Source: Pantoea sp. AS-PWVM4
Lineage (GTDB): Bacteria; Pseudomonadota; Gammaproteobacteria; Enterobacterales; Enterobacteriaceae
Reading direction: 5' to 3'
NCBI RefSeq assembly: GCF_000468095.1
Contig: NZ_ASZC01000006.1
Location: 62,001-126,000 of the forward strand
Length of the DNA stretch: 64,000 bases
Below are positions 1-8,658 of this stretch, piece by piece (positions within the stretch are counted from its first letter, which is position 1; each line of letters starts with the position of its first letter). A program made the position numbers and the translations under genes. The notes beneath the pieces are model-generated. The model had not been told where the DNA came from. It saw only the letters and a program-made list of their open reading frames with translations, and ran no database searches.

Positions 1-774
1 CTGCTGACTTTTGGCTGGCGTGGGATGTTCGTTGCCATTGGTCTGATGGGGATTCCGCTGCTGCTGGCGTGGTGGAAATTCTATCGCGACCCGGATGCGC
101 GTGAAGATGCGCTGCTGCATGCCGGACAGCGCAGCGTCGCTGCCCCGGAAGAACGCGCGCAAGCGAGCTGGGGCGCATTGTTCCGTCACAGCACCACCTG
201 GTTTATGGTGATCGGTAACTTCTCCATCATGTTCACCATCTGGGTGTACCTCACCTGGCTGCCGGGCTATCTGGAAAAATCCCTCGGCTTCAGCCTGAAA
301 GCAACCGGATGGATCGCCTCGATTCCGTTCCTGTGCGGCATTCTGGGTGTGCTGGTAGGCGGTATGCTGTCCGATCGCCTGGTGCGTAACGGCGTGCGTG
401 CCATCACCGCGCGTAAAATCCCTATCGTCACCGGTGCAGCGCTGGCGGCTTGTTTTGTCGCGCCGATTCCTTTTGTCGATAGCACACCGCTGGCGATTGG
501 TCTGCTGGCGCTCGGCTATTTCTGTTCGCAGATGCCGCAGGGGGCGCTCTGGACGTTGGCGAGTGACATCGCGCCAAAATCACAGGTTGCATCGCTGGGG
601 GCGATCCAGAACTTCGGTGGCTTCCTGGGGGCAGCAATGGCCCCGATCGTCACTGGCATCATCCTTGATACCACCGGCAAGTTCACCAACGTGTTCCTGC
701 TGGGCGCGGGATTGCTGATGATTGGTGCGCTGAGCTACGGCCTGTTTGTGCGCAAGCCACTCCAGGCGAAATGA
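1..774 (+). CDS. MFS transporter, C-terminal part (cut by window start)
   Basis: The reading frame is open from the first base to a TGA at 772-774, so the gene begins upstream of the window and only about 257 C-terminal residues are visible. The protein alternates hydrophobic segments of about 20 residues with short loops. A charged cytoplasmic stretch (WKFYRDPDAREDALLHAG) fits the central loop of a 12-TM carrier, followed by six TM segments. The style (PGYLEKSLGF, a GMLSDRLVRNG loop) resembles the anion:cation symporter branch of the MFS, which moves organic acids or sugar acids across the inner membrane. In E. coli, yidA follows the D-galactonate genes, but the residues here do not look like a close DgoT copy, so the substrate is unknown. 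Confidence 0.8.
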   Translation: MLTFGWRGMFVAIGLMGIPLLLAWWKFYRDPDAREDALLHAGQRSVAAPEERAQASWGALFRHSTTWFMVIGNFSIMFTIWVYLTWLPGYLEKSLGFSLKATGWIASIPFLCGILGVLVGGMLSDRLVRNGVRAITARKIPIVTGAALAACFVAPIPFVDSTPLAIGLLALGYFCSQMPQGALWTLASDIAPKSQVASLGAIQNFGGFLGAAMAPIVTGIILDTTGKFTNVFLLGAGLLMIGALSYGLFVRKPLQAK

Positions 775-864
775 TACTCAGGGTGCCGTCTGGCGTCGAT
801 AAACTGGTCAATGTGAGCTGAATCGCGCTAGCATGGATGCAAACTCTGAATTAACGAGGATGTT

Positions 865-1674
865 ATGGCGATAAAACTGATTGCGATCGATATGGACGGC
901 ACCTTGCTTAACCCGTACCACCAGATCACCCCGGCAGTAAAATCCGCGATTGCCCGTGCACGCGATAAAGGTGTTGCCATTGTGCTGGCCACAGGTCGCC
1001 CCTTTGTCGGTGTCGAGCGCTACCTGCAAGAACTGGATTTACAGCAACCGGGGCAATATTGCATCAGCAACAATGGCGCGTTGGTCCAACGCGCCGATAC
1101 CGGCGCAAGCGTGGCGGAAGTGACGCTGAGTTTTGATGATTTTCTCTACGTCGAGCAACTGGCGCGCGAACTTGGCGTCCATTTCCATGCGTTTGACCAC
1201 TCCTCGTTGTATACGCCGAACAAAGATATCAGTGAGTACACCATCCACGAAGCCAGCCTGACCGGCATCCCGGTGCGTTATCGTGCCGTGGAAGAGATGG
1301 ACCCGGCGACGCGCTTCCCGAAACTGATGATGATCGACAAACCTGCGTTGTTGGATAAGGCGGTGGCTGCGCTGCCGGCCCGCGCCCGCGACAGCTACAC
1401 TATTTTGAAGAGCGCACCTTACTATCTCGAAATCCTCGATCCGCGCGTCAACAAAGGTTATGGCGTGAAAATGCTGGCGGAAAAACTCGGCCTGCAAGCC
1501 GCAGAAGTCATGACGATTGGCGATCAGGAAAACGACCTGGCGATGATTGAGTATGCCGGAACCGGGGTGGCAATGGGCAATGCGATTGATTCGGTAAAAA
1601 GTATTGCGCAGTTCATCACCAAAACCAACGCGGAAGATGGCGTGGCGTACGCGATCGAAGAGTTGGTGCTGTAA
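865..1674 (+). CDS. yidA: HAD-IIB sugar phosphatase YidA
   Basis: At 269 residues this is close along its whole length to E. coli YidA, a Cof-type haloacid-dehalogenase phosphatase that hydrolyses sugar phosphates in the cytoplasm. Visible motifs are the nucleophile motif DMDGTL (Asp9 and Asp11), the motif II region LATGRP near residue 50, the motif III lysine in RVNKG near 195, and the Mg-binding GDQEND near 215. An ATG preceded by AACGAGGATGTT gives the start. It follows the MFS gene by 90 bases on the same strand and is followed by a palindromic repeat, so it is probably transcribed with the former or from its own promoter. Confidence 0.95.
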   Translation: MAIKLIAIDMDGTLLNPYHQITPAVKSAIARARDKGVAIVLATGRPFVGVERYLQELDLQQPGQYCISNNGALVQRADTGASVAEVTLSFDDFLYVEQLARELGVHFHAFDHSSLYTPNKDISEYTIHEASLTGIPVRYRAVEEMDPATRFPKLMMIDKPALLDKAVAALPARARDSYTILKSAPYYLEILDPRVNKGYGVKMLAEKLGLQAAEVMTIGDQENDLAMIEYAGTGVAMGNAIDSVKSIAQFITKTNAEDGVAYAIEELVL

Positions 1675-1699
1675 TTCTCCTTTGATCTATGCAAATCCT

Positions 1700-1759
1700 G
1701 TAGCGGCGCGATTTATCGCGCGAGTTTTTCCTACATCGCGCACGAAATCGCGCCGCTAC
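1700..1759. repeat. REP-like palindromic element, copy A
   Basis: Two inverted arms, the first beginning GTAGCGGCGCGATTTATCGC and the second its near reverse complement ending CGCGCCGCTAC, are separated by a short spacer. The element sits between yidA and yidR and could fold as a stem-loop in the transcript. The same arms recur at eight further places in the window. Confidence 0.9.
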
Positions 1760-1777
1760 GGGATCTAAGGCTACCCC

Positions 1778-3040
1778 ATGTCAGAAAAACAACTCACCTT
1801 TGCAGAACGTCATCATCAGCTGACCAATATCAATGTCTGGACCGCCGACAGCCAATGGCTGGCGTTTGATGTCCGACCTTCCGGTGCTTCCTTTACCAGC
1901 CTGACCATTGAACGCGTCAACGTGGCAAGTGGGGCAGTTGAGGTGTTGTACCAGGCACGCGACGGCGCGCACGTTGGCGTGGTGACCGTCAGCCCGGATC
2001 TCCCGCCACGCTATGTCTGTATCCACGGCCCGGAACATCCCGATGCGCACTGGCATTACGATTTCCACCATCGGCGTGGCGTGATTGTGCAGCAGGGGAT
2101 CGCGGAGAATCTTGATGCCTGCGATATCACTGCTCCCTTTACGCCTGGCGCATTGCGCGGTGGTTCGCATGTTCATGTCTTCAGCCCGGACGGTTCGCGT
2201 CTGAGTTTTACCTACAACGATCATGTGATGCATGAAAAAGATGTGGCCGAAGATCTGCGTAACGTCGGTGTTGCTGTGCCGCTGCATCCGGTATGCCCGT
2301 CAAAACATCATCCGCGTGAATATGAGGGAAGCCATTATTGTGTGCTGGTCAGCCAGACGCAACGTGATCCCCTGCCGGGCAGTGATCAAATCGATCGTGC
2401 CTACGAGGAGTGCTGGATAGGCGATCGCGGCTATCAAAAGCCGGATGGCAGCTGGCAACGTTGGGCCATCGCGTTTATTGGTGATACCCGCTCAGTGAGT
2501 GGCGAAAAAGTACCGGAAGTGTTTGTGGTCGATCTGCCAACTGCGCTGGCGGATTACGCGAAGTCAGGTTCTTCTCCCCTACAGGGGACGCCCGACACAT
2601 TGCCAGCGCCGCCGTCCGGGGTACAGCAACAACGCGTTACCCATACGCAGGGGCTGGCGTTACAGCCACGTCACTGGTTACGTGCCGCACCGGATGGCAG
2701 CGCCATCGCTTTTCTCATGGCGGATAAAAACGGCGTGGTGCAGCTGTGGACGGTGTCGCCCAACGGGGGGATACCACGTCAGGTGACGCAGCTGGCCAGT
2801 CGCATCCAGTCAGCCTTTAGCTGGCATCCTTCCGGTAAGGCCATCAGCTTTGTCTGTGACAACAGCGTGATGCGCTGCGAGCTGGAGAGCGGCAAATGCA
2901 CGCGATTGACGCAGCGCAGTGACCAGCCGCCGTCAGGTGATGCGGTGGTCTGGTCGCCGGATGGAGGAAAGATCGCCTATATGCGAGAAATCAACGGCTG
3001 GCGGCAGCTGTTCTGCGTCAGTGCGACTCCGCAGGCATAG
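1778..3040 (+). CDS. yidR: DUF3748 beta-propeller-like protein YidR
   Basis: At 420 residues this is collinear with E. coli YidR, a DUF3748 protein of unknown function. The N-terminal block is nearly identical in pattern (LTFAERHHQLTNINVWTADSQWL). Repeated tolB/WD40-like blades are visible as SPDGSRLSFTYNDH, APDGSAIAFLM, HPSGKAISFVC and SPDGGKIAYM, as in oligogalacturonide-lyase-like and TolB propellers. No signal peptide is seen, so a cytoplasmic location is likely. The insert around residues 255-290 is proline- and serine-rich and differs from E. coli. Its 3' end overlaps convergent yidQ by 23 bases. The yidA-yidR-yidQ-ibpA neighbourhood is conserved in enterics. Enzymatic activity is not established. 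Confidence 0.93.
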   Translation: MSEKQLTFAERHHQLTNINVWTADSQWLAFDVRPSGASFTSLTIERVNVASGAVEVLYQARDGAHVGVVTVSPDLPPRYVCIHGPEHPDAHWHYDFHHRRGVIVQQGIAENLDACDITAPFTPGALRGGSHVHVFSPDGSRLSFTYNDHVMHEKDVAEDLRNVGVAVPLHPVCPSKHHPREYEGSHYCVLVSQTQRDPLPGSDQIDRAYEECWIGDRGYQKPDGSWQRWAIAFIGDTRSVSGEKVPEVFVVDLPTALADYAKSGSSPLQGTPDTLPAPPSGVQQQRVTHTQGLALQPRHWLRAAPDGSAIAFLMADKNGVVQLWTVSPNGGIPRQVTQLASRIQSAFSWHPSGKAISFVCDNSVMRCELESGKCTRLTQRSDQPPSGDAVVWSPDGGKIAYMREINGWRQLFCVSATPQA

Positions 3041-3380
3041 AAGCGGCGGTTGCCAGACTGGCCTGAGTCCCGGCCAGTTTTTCGCTTTGTAGCACGCGCT
3101 CGCGTGGTGAATCGATCGATTTGTCATCGTCGTGGCGGAAGTAATCCCACGGCAGCAGGAGGGTGTCCATCACCGCAGAGAAAGGCAGATCGATAGCGAG
3201 TAATGGCTTCATTGCCCAACTGGTTTGGTCATCAGTTAGCATCTCCGCGCTGGCGCGGGTACCGGGATAATAACCCTGGCTCGCGCCAGTGTGAGACATA
3301 AGACTGGAGCAACCGGAAGTCATACCTGCGCCACAGATCAACAGACCGGGCAGCAAAAAGCGTTTCATCATTTTCATCAT
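3018..3380 (-). CDS. yidQ: YidQ lipoprotein (DUF1375)
   Basis: A 120-residue lipoprotein matching E. coli YidQ. It has a short hydrophobic signal followed by a lipobox-like TSGC at about residues 21-24, then the conserved SSLMSHTGASQGYYPGTRAS and PFSAVMDTLLLPWDY blocks typical of DUF1375. It is expected to be anchored in the outer membrane, with function unknown. Four in-frame ATGs lie within the first 13 bases of the frame, so the exact start is uncertain by a few codons. The gene is divergent from ibpA and its end overlaps the end of yidR. Confidence 0.9.
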   Translation of the reverse strand: MMKMMKRFLLPGLLICGAGMTSGCSSLMSHTGASQGYYPGTRASAEMLTDDQTSWAMKPLLAIDLPFSAVMDTLLLPWDYFRHDDDKSIDSPRERVLQSEKLAGTQASLATAASMPAESH

Positions 3381-3532
3381 CTTCTTTCATCCCTTCAGTC
3401 ATGGCATGGCCCTGGCTGGAGTGTGTCACCTGATTAAGCATCACTCTGAGTTGATGTCTTTCTGTCCAGGCGAATAATGACCTGAGTGTATGCTATTTCA
3501 TCAAAATTGCTGCAAGAAATTCCTCGAGAAAC

Positions 3533-3560
3533 CTTGAAAGTGAAAAAATAGCGCCCACTT
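3533..3560 (+). promoter_or_regulatory. Sigma-32 heat-shock promoter of ibpA
   Basis: CTTGAAA at 3533-3539 matches the RpoH -35 consensus exactly, and CCCACTT at 3554-3560 resembles its CCCAT-type -10 element with a 14-base spacer. Transcription should begin near 3568, giving a leader of roughly 100 bases before ibpA. Confidence 0.8.
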
Positions 3561-3610
3561 TTAAGGAACGGTCACGCTGCTTTCGCCGACAGGGAGAGCA
3601 ACGGGCTGCA

Positions 3611-3665
3611 CAACCTGTCCATGGTGGAAGGTTGCCAAAACTTGCTGATTTTCAGGAGTCCTAAT
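3611..3665 (+). promoter_or_regulatory. ROSE-type RNA thermometer in the ibpA leader
   Basis: The leader contains a first hairpin (CAACC at 3611-3615 with GGTTG at 3630-3634, inner TCCA/TGGA). A second hairpin pairs CTTGCT at 3641-3646 with the Shine-Dalgarno AGGAG at 3654-3658, leaving one G unpaired or in a G-G mismatch. This TTGCT-versus-SD arrangement is the hallmark of ROSE elements that melt on heat shock and free the ribosome site of small heat-shock genes. Confidence 0.8.
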
Positions 3666-4082
3666 ATGCGTAATTTTGATCTCTCTCCGCTTTATCGTTC
3701 TGCAATTGGTTTCGATCGTCTGTTCAATCTGCTGGAATCAAATCAGAACCAGGCCAATGGTGGCTACCCTCCGTATAACGTTGAGCTGGTGGATGAAAAC
3801 CACTACCGCATCACCATTGCCGTGGCGGGCTTTGCCCAGAGCGAGTTAGATATCACCTCTCATGACAACATGCTGGTTGTGCGCGGTGCGCATCCCGAGG
3901 AGCAGCAGGAACGTAAATACCTGTACCAGGGCATCGCCGAGCGTAACTTTGAGCGTAAATTCCAGCTGGCTGACCATATCGTGGTGCGCGATGCGCGTCT
4001 GGAGAATGGTTTGTTAAGCATCGATCTGGAACGTATCGTCCCCGAAGAGGCGAAACCGCGTCGGATTGAAATTCTGAAATAA
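3666..4082 (+). CDS. ibpA: Small heat-shock protein IbpA
   Basis: At 138 residues this is nearly collinear with E. coli IbpA, an ATP-independent holdase that binds aggregating proteins for hand-over to DnaK/ClpB. The alpha-crystallin domain spans about residues 35-125. The C-terminal RRIEIL holds the I-x-I/L-type anchoring motif. The ATG at 3666 is chosen over one at 3621 because [20 protein letters not shown] is the family start and an AGGAG lies 7 bases before it; the upstream ATG lies inside the thermometer. No ibpB follows, only a terminator. Residue 66 is His and residue 109 is Asp, where E. coli has Gln and Gly. These are the changes I recall being linked to self-sufficient IbpA in Erwiniaceae. 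Confidence 0.97.
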   Translation: MRNFDLSPLYRSAIGFDRLFNLLESNQNQANGGYPPYNVELVDENHYRITIAVAGFAQSELDITSHDNMLVVRGAHPEEQQERKYLYQGIAERNFERKFQLADHIVVRDARLENGLLSIDLERIVPEEAKPRRIEILK

Positions 4083-4102
4083 TAGCGTTGCTATAAGGAA
4101 AA

Positions 4103-4130
4103 ACGCCGCAAAGATGCGGCGTTTTTTGTT
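4103..4130 (+). terminator. Rho-independent terminator of ibpA
   Basis: An 8-bp perfect stem (ACGCCGCA/TGCGGCGT) with loop AAGA is followed by a T-rich run. It lies 20 bases after the ibpA stop and marks a one-gene transcript. Confidence 0.9.
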
Positions 4131-4164
4131 ATTACGCGATCAATCGCGTGTCTTAGATCCTCAA

Positions 4165-4854
4165 TCAGAAATAGCGTACAAAGAACTGGGCAGTACCGGC
4201 GAACGGCACTTCCTGCGCGTTGGTGATTTCTGACTTCTTATTCAGCTGCGGAACTACGTCGAAAGTGAAGGTAAAATCGCTGGCTGAAGCGGGTTTATTG
4301 GTAGTATCCAATACAGTCCACTCCTGAGGAATACCGATGCCCCAACCTTGACTAAACGGCATTACCGCGAAATTTGTTGCGTTATGAGCGCTGCCATTAT
4401 CAACATAACCGAAGCTGGTGCTGTTTTCGGTTCCGTCAAAAGATGACGTCTTACCGATTAAGGTAAAGTTACCCAATTTCTTGGTGGTAATAGGATCGAA
4501 ACCAATACCAAAAATACGGTTAGCATCATTACCATTATTTCCGCCACTGCCAATTTTTTTCCCTGTCAGTGCGCTTGCGCTATTTGCGTCAGTTACCCAA
4601 AAGGCGATACTGGTCTTCGTCTCAGGTTCACATGTTACTTTCAGAGTAGCCGTCTTGGCATCAAGCACGGTCATGTCGTTGGCATTCAAAGTACTGTGCG
4701 GAATATCCCCCCAGTTTAAATCAGCACCGACAGACATCTCAGCATTACATGCCGGAGGTGTGATTTTACCCTGAACATTAATGGCGGTGTTTGCTGCCTG
4801 GGCAGTTCCGGCAGCCATCATTGCACCGAGAATTAAATATTTTGAATAACGCAT
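4165..4854 (-). CDS. DUF1120-type fimbrial subunit
   Basis: A 229-residue secreted subunit. It has a signal peptide of about 20 residues ending TAQA-ANT, then a mature domain with two cysteines (PPACNAEM near 36 and KVTCEPE near 75) that probably form the pilin disulphide. The C-terminus AGTAQFFVRYF shows the alternating hydrophobic donor-strand-complementing pattern ending in an aromatic residue. The pattern fits the DUF1120 family found in beta-type chaperone-usher fimbriae. It is the last gene of the usher-chaperone-subunit operon and is separated from the chaperone by 215 AT-rich bases with a strong hairpin. No second subunit or tip adhesin follows before convergent ibpA. The surface ligand is unknown. 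Confidence 0.85.
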   Translation of the reverse strand: MRYSKYLILGAMMAAGTAQAANTAINVQGKITPPACNAEMSVGADLNWGDIPHSTLNANDMTVLDAKTATLKVTCEPETKTSIAFWVTDANSASALTGKKIGSGGNNGNDANRIFGIGFDPITTKKLGNFTLIGKTSSFDGTENSTSFGYVDNGSAHNATNFAVMPFSQGWGIGIPQEWTVLDTTNKPASASDFTFTFDVVPQLNKKSEITNAQEVPFAGTAQFFVRYF

Positions 4855-4965
4855 AAAATTAAGTCCTTGTTAAATATTCTCTTGTGAGAAGGTATAGTCA
4901 TAGATACAGCAAGCGTGCTGCTTTAGTGTTCCGGTATTTCACGTAGGTGAATTTTTCCGGATATG

Positions 4966-4989
4966 TTTGGCAGTCACATAACTGCCAAA
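4966..4989 (-). other. Intercistronic stem-loop between chaperone and pilin genes
   Basis: TTTGGCAGT and ACTGCCAAA form a perfect 9-bp inverted repeat with a 6-base loop. It lies inside the long AT-rich gap between the chaperone stop and the pilin start. There is no T-run that would make it a clear terminator; it may stabilise or process the mRNA so that subunit and chaperone levels differ. Confidence 0.6.
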
Positions 4990-5069
4990 TATATTTGTAT
5001 GGGTTTTTATTAGGCCGAGATTGTCTTATGAATAACTCACGCTTTGTTAATAGTGTTAAATATAAATAA

Positions 5070-5816
5070 TTACTGTTTTTTAACAGGTAAGGATGGTGGT
5101 GCTATTGTTATTTCCGCCTGACGATCGTCAATCATATAGTTATAATCGGTTACCGCCGAGAATCTCACTTTGCTTGCCAGGTTGTATTTATAATTTGCAG
5201 GTAATTCTGCACAATTTTTTGAACCAGGTAGTGCATAAGCTTTAGGCATCTTTATTGCTTCTTTCCCTGGCAGTAACGTGACATCATTGACAAATCGAAT
5301 CACAGTTTTTGTCTCATTAGCCACACATAACTGCGTATTCTGTATGCTCCATTTGAGGAACTTCCATTTGTTTTCAACTGGCTTATATCCTTTAGGACGA
5401 ATGACGACAGGTAAGTCCTGACCAACCATAAAACCAACACTTGCTCCGGATTGCTGTTTTTCGGGCGGAATGCCCATAAATTGAATTCGTGCCAGATGTT
5501 CCTTGTCCAGTTTATTCTTGCTGCGATACAGCAGACGTACTGTCTGTGTCTCGCCTGGCTGAACCACCACGGCTTGTGGACTGGGTATAAGCACAGCATC
5601 AAGATCTTCATCCTCCAGACGTTGGACTCTGCTGTACAGCAATACGGGTTCTTTATTAGTGTTTTTGATACCAATGGTTCCCTCACGATCAGCTTCTTCA
5701 ATAATTAGCACCGATGTCGTGGGGAGCACTGCTGAGGCCATTGCTTCAGCACCGGTCATTGCCATGAAAATACCTGCCAAAGCAAATGTTGGCATCCTTT
5801 TATTAATACGTGTCAT
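5070..5816 (-). CDS. Periplasmic fimbrial chaperone (PapD/FimC family)
   Basis: About 248 residues from an ATG at 5816. That start has GGAG 7 bases upstream and overlaps the usher stop by 14 bases; an upstream in-frame start at 5855 lies deep in the usher gene and is less likely. A signal peptide (about residues 1-28, ending AMASA) leads to an immunoglobulin-like domain. This carries the chaperone signature VQPGETQTVRLLYR near residue 100, where the Arg and the following alternating hydrophobics make the G1 strand. A second domain contains two cysteines (QLCVANE and KNCAEL). It caps pilin subunits in the periplasm and delivers them to the usher. Confidence 0.92.
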   Translation of the reverse strand: MTRINKRMPTFALAGIFMAMTGAEAMASAVLPTTSVLIIEEADREGTIGIKNTNKEPVLLYSRVQRLEDEDLDAVLIPSPQAVVVQPGETQTVRLLYRSKNKLDKEHLARIQFMGIPPEKQQSGASVGFMVGQDLPVVIRPKGYKPVENKWKFLKWSIQNTQLCVANETKTVIRFVNDVTLLPGKEAIKMPKAYALPGSKNCAELPANYKYNLASKVRFSAVTDYNYMIDDRQAEITIAPPSLPVKKQ

Positions 5817-8247
5817 TTTTTTCTCCACAAGTAACCGGTACATCAATAATTTCATTAGTTAATACGGGTTTGAAACTGTCTTTTTCAATATGACAAACCA
5901 TGTCACCGATGTTGCTTATTTTTGCTGCACGGTTTGCCAATCTTTCCGCTTGTTTATGACTTAGCATCAGTACGTTTTCGTCAATGGTATAACCGAGCGA
6001 TTCGGCATGGTCATCTAACACTTTTGCCCCGTAAGGAATGTTTTTTTCTCCCGCTATTAATCTGACAAGATAAAATCTCTCCTGGTCTGACTTATAATCA
6101 ATCTTGCCAACTGCGCCGCGTTTGATGGTGATTTCCTGGTGCGGATTTTTTACATAAGCACCATCTGGTAGCGTTTTGGTGACAATATCTATTGAATTGA
6201 TTTTTCCTTCATGCAATTGAGGGACCACAGCCAAGCCATCATAATTGGTAATAATACTTGAGGTAGGAGTGGTGATACTGGTATATCCTTTTACACCGGT
6301 ATCAATGATTGCAAAGCTATCCTGAATATGAGCGGATGAAAAAATAAAGTTGTCACCCGTGCTAACCAGTGCACCAGATACGTTGGTGGAGTAATTTCTA
6401 CTGCCGTTATTTGATCCAGAGTAGTAAGCGCTGGTGTTGGCATAAGGCGTACGCCAGAATGCGTTAACATTATGATTAGTGCTATTGCTTACACCTGTAT
6501 AGCGATCAATACCCGCACCAATATTCAGATCGTCGGTGATGTTCTGATCTACACGCGAACCAAAAATGGTATTGCGCTGATAATGGTTCACATAAGAGGA
6601 GAATGCCCCTTTTTTACTAAAGGCGTTGAACGGTATCCGCAGGTTTAGTGTTGTTGACCAGTTATTATCTTTGCTGTTTCCGTGTACCCAGCCATAAGCC
6701 ATATTCGTGCTGAGAGTATAATAACGAGCATTATAGGAACCGAAGACGCTCAGGGTATTCCGGTCCGGTGAATTATAAAAAGAATAACGCGACAGGGATA
6801 AACCGCTGCCAATTGAGCCAAAAGGCTTGCTCACACCCGCAGAGATGGCATAACGAGTATTGAAGTTCTGATATGAATAGTCTTTCTCAAAGGTTTGCTG
6901 ACTTTCACCCAGGTCACGATAATAGTTGCTCTGCCAGCTCAAAGAGAGCCAGGGAGAGGCATTAGCCAGCTGCGAAGCAACCTTCGCGCTAACTTTCTCG
7001 CCGATATCTCCGTTCTTGCCGCTTCTGGCCAGACTGACGTTCATATCCCCGGTAGTATTGAAGGGAATCCAGTTAGCCCCCACACCCGCCCCAATCCCCG
7101 TGTAGCGGGTGGCAATCATCATCCCGGCAAAAGGTTGCAAGTAGTGATAAAACGGCAGTCGATACTCACCACCCAATACCGGGACATTTCCCATACCGCG
7201 TGAGGGATCGGTTTGTCCGGCAAATAATGAAAAGCGACTTGCCATCTGTTGGCTGACATTAAATGCGGCTTTCGGGATGGTGACACGCTGTTCGCCGCCG
7301 TTATTTTCCCGAACCACCAATTCCGCGTCGGCAAAAGCGGTATACAGTGGCACTGCTTCAAACAAGAAGGGACCGGCAGGAACCGGGCGACTGAAGATCA
7401 CGCGTCCCTGTTGGTAAACCTCTACCTGAGCATAGCCAGATGCAATGCCACTGACGGTAACGGTGGTATCACCGTCTTTCAGACCTGCGTTGTTATTGAG
7501 TGTAAAACCGGTGATCTGACCGGCACCAAACAACGAGTTACCCACCCCCATGTAACCGGCACGTACGCGATAAATATCCGCCATATCTGTTTCCAGATAG
7601 GCACTACTCAGGTCGTAATTGCTGTAGGTAAGTCCGCTGGACGACTGGGAGCTGCGGTAAGAAAAGTGGGTACGCAACAAGACATTCTTGATATTCGCCC
7701 CCCAACTCATCAGTGCAGTCAGGGTATCGGTATGCGAAAATCGGTTGTTGCTGCGATTGCCACTGAGGTTGTAATTGAGGAACGTACCAAACCCACCTGA
7801 CTGTGTATTCGAGAACGCTGAGTTTTTTTCCAGATAGAAGTCAGGGATATTGATATTTAATGCATTTTTATTGCGCTCATAATTCATTCTCAACTGTGAG
7901 ACTTTAGTTGTATCAAGGCAATCAGAGTTTGGTGTCACCACAAAGGCATTAGGTTTTAAGCCAAACTCCTGCAATAAAGCACTATTCAGACATGCATTGC
8001 CATTGCTATCAAATTCAATTTCTTTAACGCCTGTGTATTTACCATTTAAATAAACACCGGTTTGCATTTTACCTTGTGGCTTAATTGCTTGTTCAATCGC
8101 ACTTTTTGCCTGTTCATTACTAAGTCCTAACGATTCAATAACGTTGGCATTAAAGTTTAGCGTTTCTGCCATAGTGGAAGAACAGGAAAAAGCAATGGCT
8201 GCTGCCAGTAGCGAGAGTTTCTTATTGCAATTAACTAATCGTTCCAT
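5803..8247 (-). CDS. Fimbrial outer-membrane usher
   Basis: About 814 residues, the usual usher length. After a signal peptide (ending STMAET) come the N-terminal chaperone-binding domain, the 24-strand beta barrel with GYMGVGNSLFGAG and the plug domain near residues 220-310. The C-terminal domains include the conserved cysteine pair MVCHIE / VPVTCGE. The ATG at 8247 is preferred over an in-frame one at 8274 because it places the signal peptide directly at the start. It is the first gene of a three-gene fimbrial operon and lacks the usual FimD wording at its N-terminus, consistent with a beta-clade usher. Codon use and base content are visibly more AT-rich than in flanking genes, which suggests acquisition. 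Confidence 0.92.
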   Translation of the reverse strand: MERLVNCNKKLSLLAAAIAFSCSSTMAETLNFNANVIESLGLSNEQAKSAIEQAIKPQGKMQTGVYLNGKYTGVKEIEFDSNGNACLNSALLQEFGLKPNAFVVTPNSDCLDTTKVSQLRMNYERNKNALNINIPDFYLEKNSAFSNTQSGGFGTFLNYNLSGNRSNNRFSHTDTLTALMSWGANIKNVLLRTHFSYRSSQSSSGLTYSNYDLSSAYLETDMADIYRVRAGYMGVGNSLFGAGQITGFTLNNNAGLKDGDTTVTVSGIASGYAQVEVYQQGRVIFSRPVPAGPFLFEAVPLYTAFADAELVVRENNGGEQRVTIPKAAFNVSQQMASRFSLFAGQTDPSRGMGNVPVLGGEYRLPFYHYLQPFAGMMIATRYTGIGAGVGANWIPFNTTGDMNVSLARSGKNGDIGEKVSAKVASQLANASPWLSLSWQSNYYRDLGESQQTFEKDYSYQNFNTRYAISAGVSKPFGSIGSGLSLSRYSFYNSPDRNTLSVFGSYNARYYTLSTNMAYGWVHGNSKDNNWSTTLNLRIPFNAFSKKGAFSSYVNHYQRNTIFGSRVDQNITDDLNIGAGIDRYTGVSNSTNHNVNAFWRTPYANTSAYYSGSNNGSRNYSTNVSGALVSTGDNFIFSSAHIQDSFAIIDTGVKGYTSITTPTSSIITNYDGLAVVPQLHEGKINSIDIVTKTLPDGAYVKNPHQEITIKRGAVGKIDYKSDQERFYLVRLIAGEKNIPYGAKVLDDHAESLGYTIDENVLMLSHKQAERLANRAAKISNIGDMVCHIEKDSFKPVLTNEIIDVPVTCGEKNDTY

Positions 8248-8588
8248 GAGTAGAATTTCCAGGGTGCAAAACACATCAAATATTTATGACCCTGAGGGAT
8301 AGATTACTCGGCAACGGAGTTTCATGGTCATTAAATGAATTTCAAACTTGTACGACGACTATTCTGGATTTCTTTCAGCCTGGGAATGATTAATGACCGT
8401 CATTTTCATGATTTGATCATGATCATATGAAAACCATACAAAACAATTGGTTGTGTTGTATTTTTTTGTGATTTCATCTTTTTTTGTAATTGTGAAATGC
8501 TGAAAAAATCAGACCTGATAAGAATTCAGGAAGTTATGATGAGGTTTTTCTGAAGGTGGGTTGCAACGGCCACATGAAAGTGGGGGGG
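8248..8588. promoter_or_regulatory. AT-rich upstream region of the fimbrial operon with a nested palindrome
   Basis: About 340 bases without a convincing gene, strongly AT-rich toward the middle. TTTTCAT at 8403-8409 and ATGAAAA at 8427-8433 form an inverted repeat enclosing the perfect 12-bp palindrome TGATCATGATCA at 8414-8425. This is a plausible operator for the fimbrial promoter, and the AT-richness would suit H-NS silencing, but neither is proven. Confidence 0.5.
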
Positions 8589-8645
8589 GTAGCGGCGCGA
8601 TTTATCGCGCTCTTTAAAAATCCGCGCGATAAATCGCGCCGCTAC
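8589..8645. repeat. REP-like palindromic element, copy B
   Basis: This is the cleanest copy. The 22-base arm starting GTAGCGGCGCG and its exact reverse complement flank a 13-base spacer. It lies at the 3' end of the eamA operon, 13 bases past the stop codon, and may act as an mRNA-stabilising or terminating stem. Confidence 0.95.
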
Positions 8646-8658
8646 CGAATACGTTCGT

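Noticed and set aside
3621..3665. Longer ibpA start at 3621
   Set aside because: The added 15 residues fall in the RNA thermometer and do not occur in IbpA proteins; the AGGAG site serves the ATG at 3666.
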